Shown piece by piece: positions 1-6,074 of a stretch of DNA of 11,190 nucleotides; positions within the stretch are counted from its first letter, which is position 1; each line of letters begins with the position of its first letter. Source of the stretch: Bacteroidota bacterium (lineage in GTDB: Bacteria > Bacteroidota > Ignavibacteria > Ignavibacteriales > Melioribacteraceae); the NCBI GenBank assembly GCA_023447335.1, contig JAEXOD010000085.1:1-11190 (forward strand). Direction: 5' to 3'. A program made the position numbers and the translations under genes. Under the pieces are notes generated by a model that saw only the letters and a program-made list of their open reading frames with translations, was not told the origin of the DNA and did no database searches.

Positions 1-86
1 CTTGTACACCCCGTACACCTTGAACAGCCTGCCCAACTCGAGCCCCTTTAGTAAATTGGTGTGTACACCTTGTACACAATGTACAA
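1..86. repeat. Clustered GTACA repeats, with a perfect inverted repeat
   Basis: GTACA occurs at 4, 13, 63, 72 and 81, with a variant GAACA at 22. Within each cluster the spacing is exactly 9 bp. The right cluster contains the palindrome GTGTACAC (61-68) and the perfect inverted repeat TTGTACA-CAA-TGTACAA (70-86). Positions 1-55 are visibly richer in G+C than what follows. The array may be an operator for an unknown regulator, a decayed nonamer minisatellite, or the tail of a gene entering from the left: frame 1 is open to a TAG at 49-51. The repeats are directly visible; the role is unknown. Confidence 0.5.
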
Positions 87-99
87 TCAATTTTTTTGT

Positions 100-156
100 T
101 TCAATCAGTTTGAATCTTGCAATTTGAAAAAATTCAGGTCAATTTGAAAAAATTCA
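100..156. promoter_or_regulatory. Candidate upstream activator sites (three TTGAA/TTCAA inverted repeats)
   Basis: Three related dyads lie in a row: TTCAA-N5-TTGAA at 100-114, TTGAA-N4-TTCA around 122-135, and TTGAA-N4-TTCAA at 142-155. The last two sit in a perfect 17-bp direct repeat (120-136 and 140-156), offset by 20 bp, about two helical turns, so both would face the same side of the DNA. Their centres lie about 75 to 120 bp upstream of the start predicted from the sigma-54 promoter at 199-214. That is the usual range for enhancer sites of sigma-54 activators. Binding by the activator encoded at 713-2593 is an inference. Confidence 0.55.
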
Positions 157-198
157 AGTTTTTTCACCAATAAAGCGCAAATAATGGCTTTTTAGTAA

Positions 199-214
199 TG
201 GTACGACATTTGCA
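199..214 (+). promoter_or_regulatory. Sigma-54 (RpoN) promoter, -24/-12 type
   Basis: The sequence TGGTACG-ACAT-TTGCA differs from the consensus TGGCACG-N4-TTGCA at one base. The invariant GG (200-201) and GC (212-213) are separated by exactly 10 bp, as required for RpoN. Transcription would start near 225, leaving a leader of about 27 nt that contains the ribosome binding site of the gene at 252. The presence of a sigma-54 activator gene directly downstream strengthens the call. Confidence 0.8.
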
Positions 215-251
215 AATTTAGCGTTAACCATTAAAAAATACAGGAGAAAAA

Positions 252-626
252 ATGGACTATCTAAAGACAAAAGTAAGAGTAATTCATGCATTTAATAGCA
301 ACAATATCATTGATCCAAGAAAAGTAGGTTTTCCGATGAGCCGGGACGTAAAAGAATTTGATGTTTTCGCAAAAATCTTTTCGAGATATGGAAGAAAACG
401 CGAAAAATATGTTGATGACTTGATACAAACTTTTGGCGGTACAATTGAATTGGCAGAAGATAATGACGGAAGGCATATATTGTTAAAACTTCATATATTG
501 GTTGATGATCTAAAGGAACAAATTGAAAAAATACAGTACTATTGTTCATTAAAAGACTTAAGATTTCATTCGTATCTTTATGAAACGCTCAATGAACTTG
601 GGGATGCTGAAAAAACTTCTTTGTAA
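252..626 (+). CDS. Hypothetical protein, 124 aa, sigma-54-controlled
   Basis: I do not recognise this protein. The start is well supported: AGGAGA at 242-247 lies just upstream of ATG 252, inside the leader predicted from the sigma-54 promoter. It is a small, soluble-looking, charged protein with no signal peptide or membrane segment. It begins with a strand-like stretch (TKVRVIHAF, residues 6-14). A basic segment follows (FSRYGRKREKYVDDL, about 43-57), then strand-like FGGTIELAED, strand-like HILLKLHIL and a C-terminal helix (about 83-100). No catalytic motif is evident. It lies 86 bp upstream of the activator gene and is the most obvious target of its own neighbour. Effector, toxin, adaptor and co-regulator roles are all possible, and the sequence does not choose between them. 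That it is a real gene is fairly sure; its function is unknown. Confidence 0.75.
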   Translation: MDYLKTKVRVIHAFNSNNIIDPRKVGFPMSRDVKEFDVFAKIFSRYGRKREKYVDDLIQTFGGTIELAEDNDGRHILLKLHILVDDLKEQIEKIQYYCSLKDLRFHSYLYETLNELGDAEKTSL

Positions 627-661
627 AAGAAGGCTCTATATCAAAAAAAGAGGATTTTAAT

Positions 662-682
662 AATAAATATCTTTATTTTTGT
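662..682 (+). terminator. Weak AT-only hairpin between the two module genes
   Basis: AATAAA-TATC-TTTATT is followed by a few T residues. The stem has no G-C pairs, so at most it would attenuate read-through from the gene at 252 into the activator gene. No convincing separate promoter for the activator is visible in the 86-bp gap. Confidence 0.2.
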
Positions 683-712
683 TGCTAAAATTTTTGATTG
701 ATTAGAGCCGAC

Positions 713-2593
713 ATGCTTACACAAATTGAAACAATGATGAGGAACGGGAATTTTGAAGAAGCTCTTGAGTTTATAACTGAAAAGCTGAAGCAAATTCCCA
801 ATCCGATTGAGTATTTTTCTGAAGAAGAATATTCAAAGTTATTAAATTATAGGATTACAATAAATTCTGTTTTGGGAAAAAGAGATGAGATTGTAAGCGA
901 TTATATCAGAAATCAAAGGTACCCGAGTGAATTTACCCATAAAATAAATAATTTTCCCTTTATATATTTAACGATGCGTAATAATATATTGGTTAAAACG
1001 GATGCATTTGTTAATACCGTATCTGCAAAAATTCCTTTTGAGGACTTCTCGGGTAGGAGTGCTACCAAGGATATAGTTGATCATGTAGGGATTGATAAAA
1101 TTAAAGAACAGTTCTCAAAATTAAAATCTTACAAAAAAGGAGATTTTATAATTTTAGAGCATCCGAATTTAATGGCGGGAAAAAGTTTTAATATTTTTTA
1201 TTATGACGATCAACCTTACGACCTTGAGATTTTGAAAAATTCGATATATAAAGTATTAGATACTGCAGTAAAAATGAAAATAAAAACTCTGGGTTTTGTT
1301 GCTTTGGGGTATGAATATGTAGTTAAAGAGACTGAACAAAATAGAAAAAACGAAATTGCAAAAGAAATTGCGGACTGTATAGCAGAAGCAATAGTCAGCT
1401 TTTATCAATCAAAAACAAAAACTAATGTATTACCTATTATTCGGTTTAATTTTGTTAATTTTTTAACAATGAGAACTTTTGATAATGCTTTTTTCTATTA
1501 TTCATCATTACCAAAAGAATATTATGAACAACAAAACAGACTGACAAAACTAGAAAAAGAAATGCTTGATAAAGTAAATACGAAATCAGAAGAGTTCATT
1601 GAAAATATCAAGGGTATCGCATATTCGGTATTAACAGATTCAAGTTTGTTGATATTAGGTGAAACAGGTGTAGGTAAAACACATTTTGCTGAAGTTGTTC
1701 ATGATTTAAGCAATAGGAAAAACAAAAGTTTTATATCGGTAAACTGTAGTTATCTTCGTCAGGAAAACTTGGTTATTGAATTGTTTGGTTGGGTGAAGGG
1801 ATCGTTCACTGATGCAAAAGAGGACGGAACGGGGGCAATTGAAGCAGCCGAAGGGGGTACATTGTTTCTGGATGAAATCGGTTATGCAGATATGGATGTA
1901 CAAAAGTCGTTGTTAAAGTTTTTAGATGATGGAAAATATAATAAGTTTGGTGCTAAAAAAAACGAATTAATAGCAGATGTCCGGTTAATATTTGGTACAA
2001 GCGGAGATTTGAAAAATCTTATAAAAAAAGGATTAGTTTTACCTGAATTTTATGAAAGAATAAATCAAGTGGAATTTACTATTCCCCCGCTTAGAAAAAG
2101 GAAAGAAGACATAAACTCACTTTGTACAAGCATATTAAATAAATTAAATAGACTATCTGATACTAAAATTAGTTTTAGTAGAGAAGCTTATGAGGAATTA
2201 AAAAAATACAAATGGCCCGGTAATATAAGACAGCTTAAAATATTTGTGGAAAATCTTTTTAATAAAACGAAATATAAAAATTTACAGACAATTGAAAGCG
2301 AAATGATAATAAGTAACCCACCAAGAGATATACTATATAATGAGACTGATAGAATTTCTTTATTGGAAGAAAATTTGTTGGAATTACTAAAAGGATGGGA
2401 TGAGACAAAAGGTGAATTTATTGACGAAGTATTAAACCCGATAGTGGCAAAAGTATATCTAATAGATTTACAAAAGCCAAGAACGCAATCAAATAAGTTT
2501 TTAGGAATGGATGGAAATAATCCCAAGACAAGTAGAATAATACGGTTCCATAAAAAATATGACGAAGTAAGGGAAAAGATTAACAAAGTATAG
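713..2593 (+). CDS. Sigma-54-dependent transcriptional activator with macro-like sensor domain
   Basis: This is a bacterial enhancer-binding protein of about 626 aa, numbered here from ATG 713. An upstream TTG at 698 would add five residues but has no ribosome site. Residues 1-75 are helical and TPR-like. Residues about 90-231 follow the macro-domain pattern: DAFVN (97-101, like DaIVN), a small-residue loop with HVGIDKI, the strand-helix stretch KSFNIFYYDD...LKNSIYKVLDTA, then IKTLGFVALG (190-199) and a final helix. The usual glycine-rich phosphate loops are altered, so the ligand may differ from ADP-ribose. The AAA+ core has Walker A GETGVGKT (316-323), a GAFTGA-loop variant GSFTDA (363-368), Walker B LFLDEIG (DE 387-388), the sensor I region FGTSGD, an arginine-finger region FYERIN, and WPGNIRQL (501-508). 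The C-terminus (about 575-617) resembles a Fis-type helix-turn-helix, SNKFLGMDG...RIIRFHKKY. The AAA+ call is near certain; the macro call is by eye. Confidence 0.9.
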   Translation: MLTQIETMMRNGNFEEALEFITEKLKQIPNPIEYFSEEEYSKLLNYRITINSVLGKRDEIVSDYIRNQRYPSEFTHKINNFPFIYLTMRNNILVKTDAFVNTVSAKIPFEDFSGRSATKDIVDHVGIDKIKEQFSKLKSYKKGDFIILEHPNLMAGKSFNIFYYDDQPYDLEILKNSIYKVLDTAVKMKIKTLGFVALGYEYVVKETEQNRKNEIAKEIADCIAEAIVSFYQSKTKTNVLPIIRFNFVNFLTMRTFDNAFFYYSSLPKEYYEQQNRLTKLEKEMLDKVNTKSEEFIENIKGIAYSVLTDSSLLILGETGVGKTHFAEVVHDLSNRKNKSFISVNCSYLRQENLVIELFGWVKGSFTDAKEDGTGAIEAAEGGTLFLDEIGYADMDVQKSLLKFLDDGKYNKFGAKKNELIADVRLIFGTSGDLKNLIKKGLVLPEFYERINQVEFTIPPLRKRKEDINSLCTSILNKLNRLSDTKISFSREAYEELKKYKWPGNIRQLKIFVENLFNKTKYKNLQTIESEMIISNPPRDILYNETDRISLLEENLLELLKGWDETKGEFIDEVLNPIVAKVYLIDLQKPRTQSNKFLGMDGNNPKTSRIIRFHKKYDEVREKINKV

Positions 2594-2668
2594 AAAAATA
2601 AAAATATTCCCCGCGTTGGCGAAACGAATCCGAAACGAATGGGTATATTTTATGGCAAAAAAACATGC

Positions 2669-2696
2669 AAAAACCCTTTATTTTTAAGGTTTTTTT
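2669..2696 (+). terminator. Rho-independent terminator of the activator gene
   Basis: The stem AAAAACC(C)TT pairs with AAGGTTTTT across a 7-nt loop, with one bulged C, and ends in a run of T. It lies about 75 bp after the stop codon of the activator gene and just left of the tRNA remnant. The intervening stretch also holds a short direct repeat, CCGAAACGAAT-type, at about 2617-2640. Confidence 0.6.
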
Positions 2697-2710
2697 ATGA
2701 ATTTTGGTGC

Positions 2711-2752
2711 CTTTTAAGCAAAGGGTCGGTGGTTCGAGCCCACCCGCGCTCA
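2711..2752 (+). other. tRNA-Lys 3'-half remnant, probable attachment site (att)
   Basis: The sequence reads as a tRNA from the anticodon loop onward. It has loop CTTTTAA (2711-2717, anticodon TTT), 3' anticodon stem GCAAA, variable loop GGGTC, T stem GGTGG (2728-2732), T loop TTCGAGC, T stem CCACC (2740-2744), acceptor strand CGCGCTC and discriminator A (2752). The five T-stem pairs are perfect. No D arm, 5' acceptor strand (expected GAGCGCG) or matching 5' anticodon stem lies upstream; that sequence is AT-rich and unrelated. CCA is not encoded. Tyrosine-recombinase islands commonly use the anticodon-loop-to-3'-end segment as their core, leaving such a displaced 3' fragment at the far end of the island. 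The tRNA identity is clear; the att role is inferred. Confidence 0.75.
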
Positions 2753-2758
2753 CAGAAG

Positions 2759-2786
2759 AAGTCCTAAGAAATTAGGACTTTTTTTA
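2759..2786 (+). terminator. Rho-independent terminator following the tRNA remnant
   Basis: A perfect 9-bp stem, AAGTCCTAA-GAAA-TTAGGACTT, leads straight into a run of T. It begins seven bases after the discriminator base, as expected for the native terminator of a tRNA gene displaced together with its 3' end. Confidence 0.85.
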
Positions 2787-2802
2787 TTTTAAACGGGTAT
2801 TA

Positions 2803-2840
2803 AGTCGGTGGTTTCCCGAAACATCGGGACGCTCACAGAA
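2803..2840 (+). repeat. Degenerate second copy of the tRNA 3' end with inserted palindrome
   Basis: GTCGGTGGTT and CGCTCACAGAA match the two ends of the tRNA remnant at 2725-2757 exactly. Between them the T loop and 3' T stem are replaced by the palindrome TCCCGA-AACA-TCGGGA. The copy lies 78-80 bp downstream of the first and is also followed by a hairpin. It looks like a trace of an earlier integration, or of a tandem tRNA 3' end invaded by a small palindromic element. Confidence 0.55.
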
Positions 2841-2880
2841 CTTAAAGCCTTGTAAAACAACAACTTACAAGGCTTCTGTG
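2834..2880. terminator. Strong hairpin after the second tRNA-like copy
   Basis: An 11-bp perfect stem, AAGCCTTGTAA (2845-2855) with TTACAAGGCTT (2865-2875), is extended by CACAG pairing with CTGTG after a one-sided bulge. Only a short T run (TTTT) follows on the plus strand, so it may act as a terminator, or may simply be the relic terminator of the degenerate tRNA copy. Confidence 0.55.
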
Positions 2881-2907
2881 TTTTAAACAAGGGGAAAGAA
2901 ATAAAAA

Positions 2908-2930
2908 GTGTAACACAAAAGCGTAACACA
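2908..2930. repeat. Direct repeat GYGTAACACA, two copies
   Basis: GTGTAACACA (2908-2917) and GCGTAACACA (2921-2930) are spaced 13 bp apart, next to the tRNA-derived sequences. They could be recombinase arm sites or a small operator. The rest of the gap to 2989 shows nothing I can name. Confidence 0.35.
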
Positions 2931-2989
2931 TTTTAATAAAATTGTGCCGATAACCTATATTATCTATAGTGAAAAGGACATATATTAAC

Positions 2990-3535
2990 TTACTCTAAAA
3001 AGTAGTTTATAAGCTCAATATATTTTTCAATATTACGAAGAATTGCCTTTCCGTTTCGATTATAATATTCAATTGTAATATCGAAATTTTTGTAAATATT
3101 TACTTTTGCAGGATATTTTATATTACTGCGTAAATAAACTTTTGCAAAAATGTTTTGATCATAATGGACTAATCGCGATACCATACAATTTTCATAGATC
3201 ACGGTTTCAACTAAGTCAACTATGTGGTCTGGTGTTAAATCGTATATTGTTTTTGAACTACTGTATTTGATACCTGTTTCAAGATACTCATGAATAGTAT
3301 TTATATAACGATTTAGATTTCTAAGCGGAAAACGCTTGCCTTCACAAAATTCTATATCTTCTTCAATACTTACGCCAAGATTGTTATCAAGTACTAATAT
3401 TTTTGTTTTATTAAAATTTGCCCAAACGGAACGCTGATTTCTTAAAATATGATTAACTATTATTCTATCTTGATTAGTTAGGATTTTAATAATATTCAAT
3501 AATTGTTCATCGGTTAACGTTCTAACTTCTTTCAT
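2990..3535 (-). CDS. Hypothetical protein with two tandem copies of one domain
   Basis: A protein of 181 aa with no signal peptide or membrane segment; I do not recognise the family. I chose ATG 3535 rather than ATG 3550. The codons between them contain the Shine-Dalgarno sequence GGAGG, correctly spaced for the inner ATG. The protein is a clear internal duplication. Residues 7-86 (LTDEQLLNII... ...LRNLNRYINTIHEYLE) and 100-181 (LTPDHIVDLV... ...LRNIEKYIELINYFLE) align along their whole length. Each unit has an N-terminal helix, a middle strand pair (VSIEED / ITIEYY), a G-K turn and a closing LRN-x2-x2-YI helix. It lies just beyond the tRNA-derived junction and points toward it. A binding or adaptor role is conceivable but unsupported. 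That it is a real gene is fairly sure. Confidence 0.7.
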   Translation of the reverse strand: MKEVRTLTDEQLLNIIKILTNQDRIIVNHILRNQRSVWANFNKTKILVLDNNLGVSIEEDIEFCEGKRFPLRNLNRYINTIHEYLETGIKYSSSKTIYDLTPDHIVDLVETVIYENCMVSRLVHYDQNIFAKVYLRSNIKYPAKVNIYKNFDITIEYYNRNGKAILRNIEKYIELINYFLE

Positions 3536-4356
3536 AGTTATTTCCTCCATTAGTTAAAATTAGGATTCGAGAACAAGGTTTAAAAATATTTGCAATTATT
3601 TTTGATGTCGTACTATAATAATTGCCAAAGCTTTTTACTTCTTTGTTTGTTTTGAAATATTTATAAAATAAATACTTCAGTATTAATAATCTTAATAATG
3701 TTTTTGTAAAAAACCAATTTGATATTTCCATAATATGCCCCGCTTTTTTTGATTGATTTTTTTTAATAATTAAATAATTCCCCTTTAAGCAAGTAGATGG
3801 CACTGGCTTAAACATTGAAAAACAAATTGTTTTATTTGCTAAATTTCCCGAGAATTTTTTAATTGAAATATTTATCAATCAAAAAACTATTGTATCTATT
3901 TGTAAAATATTTACACTCAAGATTAGAATTACTTAAAGCTTATTTTTAGTATAGATTCAAAAAGATACATTACAATTATAACAAATAGTTTTAAAAATTT
4001 AAATAGTTAAGAAAAAATAATTAAACTGTTTTGTAAAATCTATTTATAGCAATTAAAATAGTGATTGATTAATAAATTAAAATACCAAAATAACTTGATG
4101 TAAAATAATGACATATACTTTGAATCTAAGAAATAGTATGCAGATTATAATAAAATGGCACCTGAGGTTTTATTTCCCGATTTTGAAGGACTTTGCTATT
4201 GTTTACTTTAAAACACTAGGCACTAACTCTTAATGAATTTGAAATATCGTATTGTTGACATATTTCTTTTCTTATAGACATATTTCCTTTTAATATAAAA
4301 AGCCAAAACATTTCTTGTTTCGGCTTTTATAATTGATTTATTAAATATCTACCAAA
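3536..4356. other. Gene-poor, very AT-rich intergenic region
   Basis: These 821 bases contain no convincing gene. A 118-codon minus-strand frame (3522-3878) overlaps the start of the neighbouring gene, has low-complexity Lys/Ile/Leu/Asn content and no good ribosome site, so it is not called. Visible structure includes the inverted repeat TTTAAGC...GCTTAAA (3784-3812), the dyad AAAACAA-A-TTGTTTT (3819-3833), and a direct repeat GACATATTTCYTTT at 4257-4270 and 4277-4290, again offset by 20 bp. The right end carries the terminator of the phosphoesterase gene. Confidence 0.5.
4297..4328 (-). terminator. Rho-independent terminator of the phosphoesterase gene
   Basis: Read on the minus strand, AAAAGCCGAAAC pairs with GTTTTGGCTTTT across a loop of about 7 nt. 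There is one G-U pair, and the T run belongs to the 3' arm. It lies about 30 bp after the stop codon of the gene at 4357-6006. Confidence 0.75.
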
Positions 4357-6006
4357 TTAGTATTTTTTTATTATTTCTTGCATAGTCGGGGTTAACGCTT
4401 TTATAAGTTCGGCGTTATATGCCCCCGTTGGTGCATATATTAGGGGAACCCTTGTATCGTTAATTACATCCATCGCGGCAATGCTGTATGATCTTGATTT
4501 TGCGGCAGGTGAACCCAAAGTTACTTCGGGATTTACATTTGCGACATAAACTGAAACCGTATTATCGCTATTACGTGCGATATCAAAAATACGAAACATT
4601 TGAGGAAAATCTTTTAACGATGAAGTTTCAACTTGCCAAAAACCAAATTCAGGATGGTTCGGATCCGGTGAAGGGAAAGGCGTAACTTTGTTTCTATGAA
4701 CGTGACCGGAAATCCATAATACTAGGTTGGAATATGAATGAAGCTTCTCAATTAATAGTGATTGAGACGGAGATGATGCATTGTCAAACAAATAAGAAGA
4801 TATACCGATAGGAATATGAGCAGCGATAATCATTAATTTACCTTCTGTTTGACCTTTTTCGAGCTCGTTAATAAGCCAATTGAATTTTCCTTCGGTTAAT
4901 GATCCAAGTGCTCCTTTACCAAAATCACAATCTTCTTCTTGAGTATCATCCAGAACAATAACTTTAATAGGCATGTTAGTTACTGGTTCAAAAGTATAAC
5001 ATCCGGGTATAAGTGTATTTGCAAATCCATGACCCACCGGATAAGTATTTGTATTAAAAAATTCTTGAATGAAATCGTTTTTATTAATAAATCTACGATC
5101 CGCATTAGGGTTAATAGTAGGAGGTACGGAAAAGTTTTCCACCGGTCCCGCTTTTACTACTTCTCCATACTCTGTATAACCGTCAATAACACCCATATAT
5201 CGTCCTCTACTATCCAAATCAGCTCCTTTTAAAAGCTCACCGATATTAAGTACATATTGACCGATATAATTTTGAATTAGATAATTGTTGGGGGTAAAAA
5301 CACCTGTCCAGAAATGATCATGATTACCCAAAACTTGATACCAAGGAATTGATTTGTTAAGTCCTGCAGCCTGAAACGGACGCATATAATCTGTGTTTGA
5401 TGTAGATAAGGGGTCAGAGTTTGGATTAATATATTTCCCGTCAATAATATCTATATACATTCTTATTTCATTAAATTGAGCATTGTTAATCGCATCTCCT
5501 AAAAAGATACCAAAGTTAAATTTCTGCTTTTCATGCAAAGCATTGACGGTGCGAATTGTAGCATCTAAAACCTGAGTAGAATATACGACTGTGGGCGAAT
5601 ATGCCGATAAATTACCTTCTTCCTGAAGTCCGTCATAAAGAACTTGATTAGGTGACTGAACATCTGTGACATGAATATCTGTTATTGCAAAAAAATGCAA
5701 AAGAGTTGAAACTTTTTTAGCAGTGGTTCCGTCATACGAAAAGGGCATTAGGTCAAGTCTTTTTTGATACGGGATACCGGGTCCCTTGTACCATAATCCG
5801 TAACCATAAACTGCATATTTCGAAACTTCATTTGCTAAAACTCTAGGCGGATAGGAAGATACGGAAATAGGAATAATAGTAGCATCAAGCGTTGTATAAA
5901 CCGAATTCGGAGTAATTGAATTATCAGTAACATTGCTTTTTTCACAGCCGAAAAAGATTAAAATAGCAAGTATTGACAAAACAACAAATAGTAAATTTTT
6001 CAACAT
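4357..6006 (-). CDS. Calcineurin-like metallophosphoesterase, secreted lipoprotein
   Basis: A protein of 549 aa. The N-terminus is a lipoprotein signal (MLKNLLFVVLSILAILIFFG-C) with the lipid-attachment Cys at 21, so the enzyme should be anchored in a membrane outside the cytoplasm. All metal-site motifs of the calcineurin-type phosphoesterase fold are present in order: D-x-H (D110, H112), GD (170-171), GNHD (227-230), a lone His (H397 in AAHIPIG) and GHVH (434-437). The enzyme therefore looks active, hydrolysing phosphate mono- or diesters with a two-metal centre; the substrate is unknown. The stretch YGYGLWYKGPGIPYQKRLDLMP (67-88) before the core is reminiscent of the large TIGR03767/TIGR03768-type bacterial phosphoesterases, a tentative family call from memory. 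GGAG lies 6 bases before the ATG. It has its own promoter and terminator, so it is probably a single-gene unit. Confidence 0.9.
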   Translation of the reverse strand: MLKNLLFVVLSILAILIFFGCEKSNVTDNSITPNSVYTTLDATIIPISVSSYPPRVLANEVSKYAVYGYGLWYKGPGIPYQKRLDLMPFSYDGTTAKKVSTLLHFFAITDIHVTDVQSPNQVLYDGLQEEGNLSAYSPTVVYSTQVLDATIRTVNALHEKQKFNFGIFLGDAINNAQFNEIRMYIDIIDGKYINPNSDPLSTSNTDYMRPFQAAGLNKSIPWYQVLGNHDHFWTGVFTPNNYLIQNYIGQYVLNIGELLKGADLDSRGRYMGVIDGYTEYGEVVKAGPVENFSVPPTINPNADRRFINKNDFIQEFFNTNTYPVGHGFANTLIPGCYTFEPVTNMPIKVIVLDDTQEEDCDFGKGALGSLTEGKFNWLINELEKGQTEGKLMIIAAHIPIGISSYLFDNASSPSQSLLIEKLHSYSNLVLWISGHVHRNKVTPFPSPDPNHPEFGFWQVETSSLKDFPQMFRIFDIARNSDNTVSVYVANVNPEVTLGSPAAKSRSYSIAAMDVINDTRVPLIYAPTGAYNAELIKALTPTMQEIIKKY

Positions 6007-6044
6007 TGTTACTCCTAATTATTATAAAAGACAATTAAAACAAT

Positions 6045-6074
6045 ATTATATACATTATCGAAAATATTTCGCAA
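6045..6074 (-). promoter_or_regulatory. Candidate promoter with overlapping dyad for the phosphoesterase gene
   Basis: On the minus strand, TTGCGA (6069-6074) and TATAAT (6045-6050) are separated by 18 bp, about 40 bp upstream of the ATG. The perfect inverted repeat CGAAA-ATA-TTTCG (6059-6071) overlaps the spacer and the -35 box and could be an operator. The match is by eye, in AT-rich DNA where -10 look-alikes are common. Confidence 0.4.

Noticed and set aside
698..712. TTG start for the activator five codons upstream
   Set aside because: It has no ribosome site and is a rare start codon, while ATG 713 follows a purine stretch (TTAGAG) at reasonable spacing.
2705..2722. GG-N10-GC pattern resembling a second sigma-54 promoter (TGGTGCC...AAGCA)
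   Set aside because: The -12 part lacks TT before GC, and the match falls inside the tRNA remnant, which explains the GC-rich bases.
2641..2752. A complete tRNA gene
   Set aside because: No D arm or 5' acceptor strand complementary to CGCGCTC is present upstream; only the 3' half can be supported.
3522..3878. 118-codon minus-strand open frame
   Set aside because: It overlaps the start of the 181-aa gene and that gene's Shine-Dalgarno site. It also has low-complexity AT-driven composition and no good ribosome site. It resembles no protein I know.
4155..4170. TGGCACC resembling a sigma-54 -24 element
   Set aside because: No GC occurs at the required 10-bp spacing and no gene starts downstream on the plus strand.
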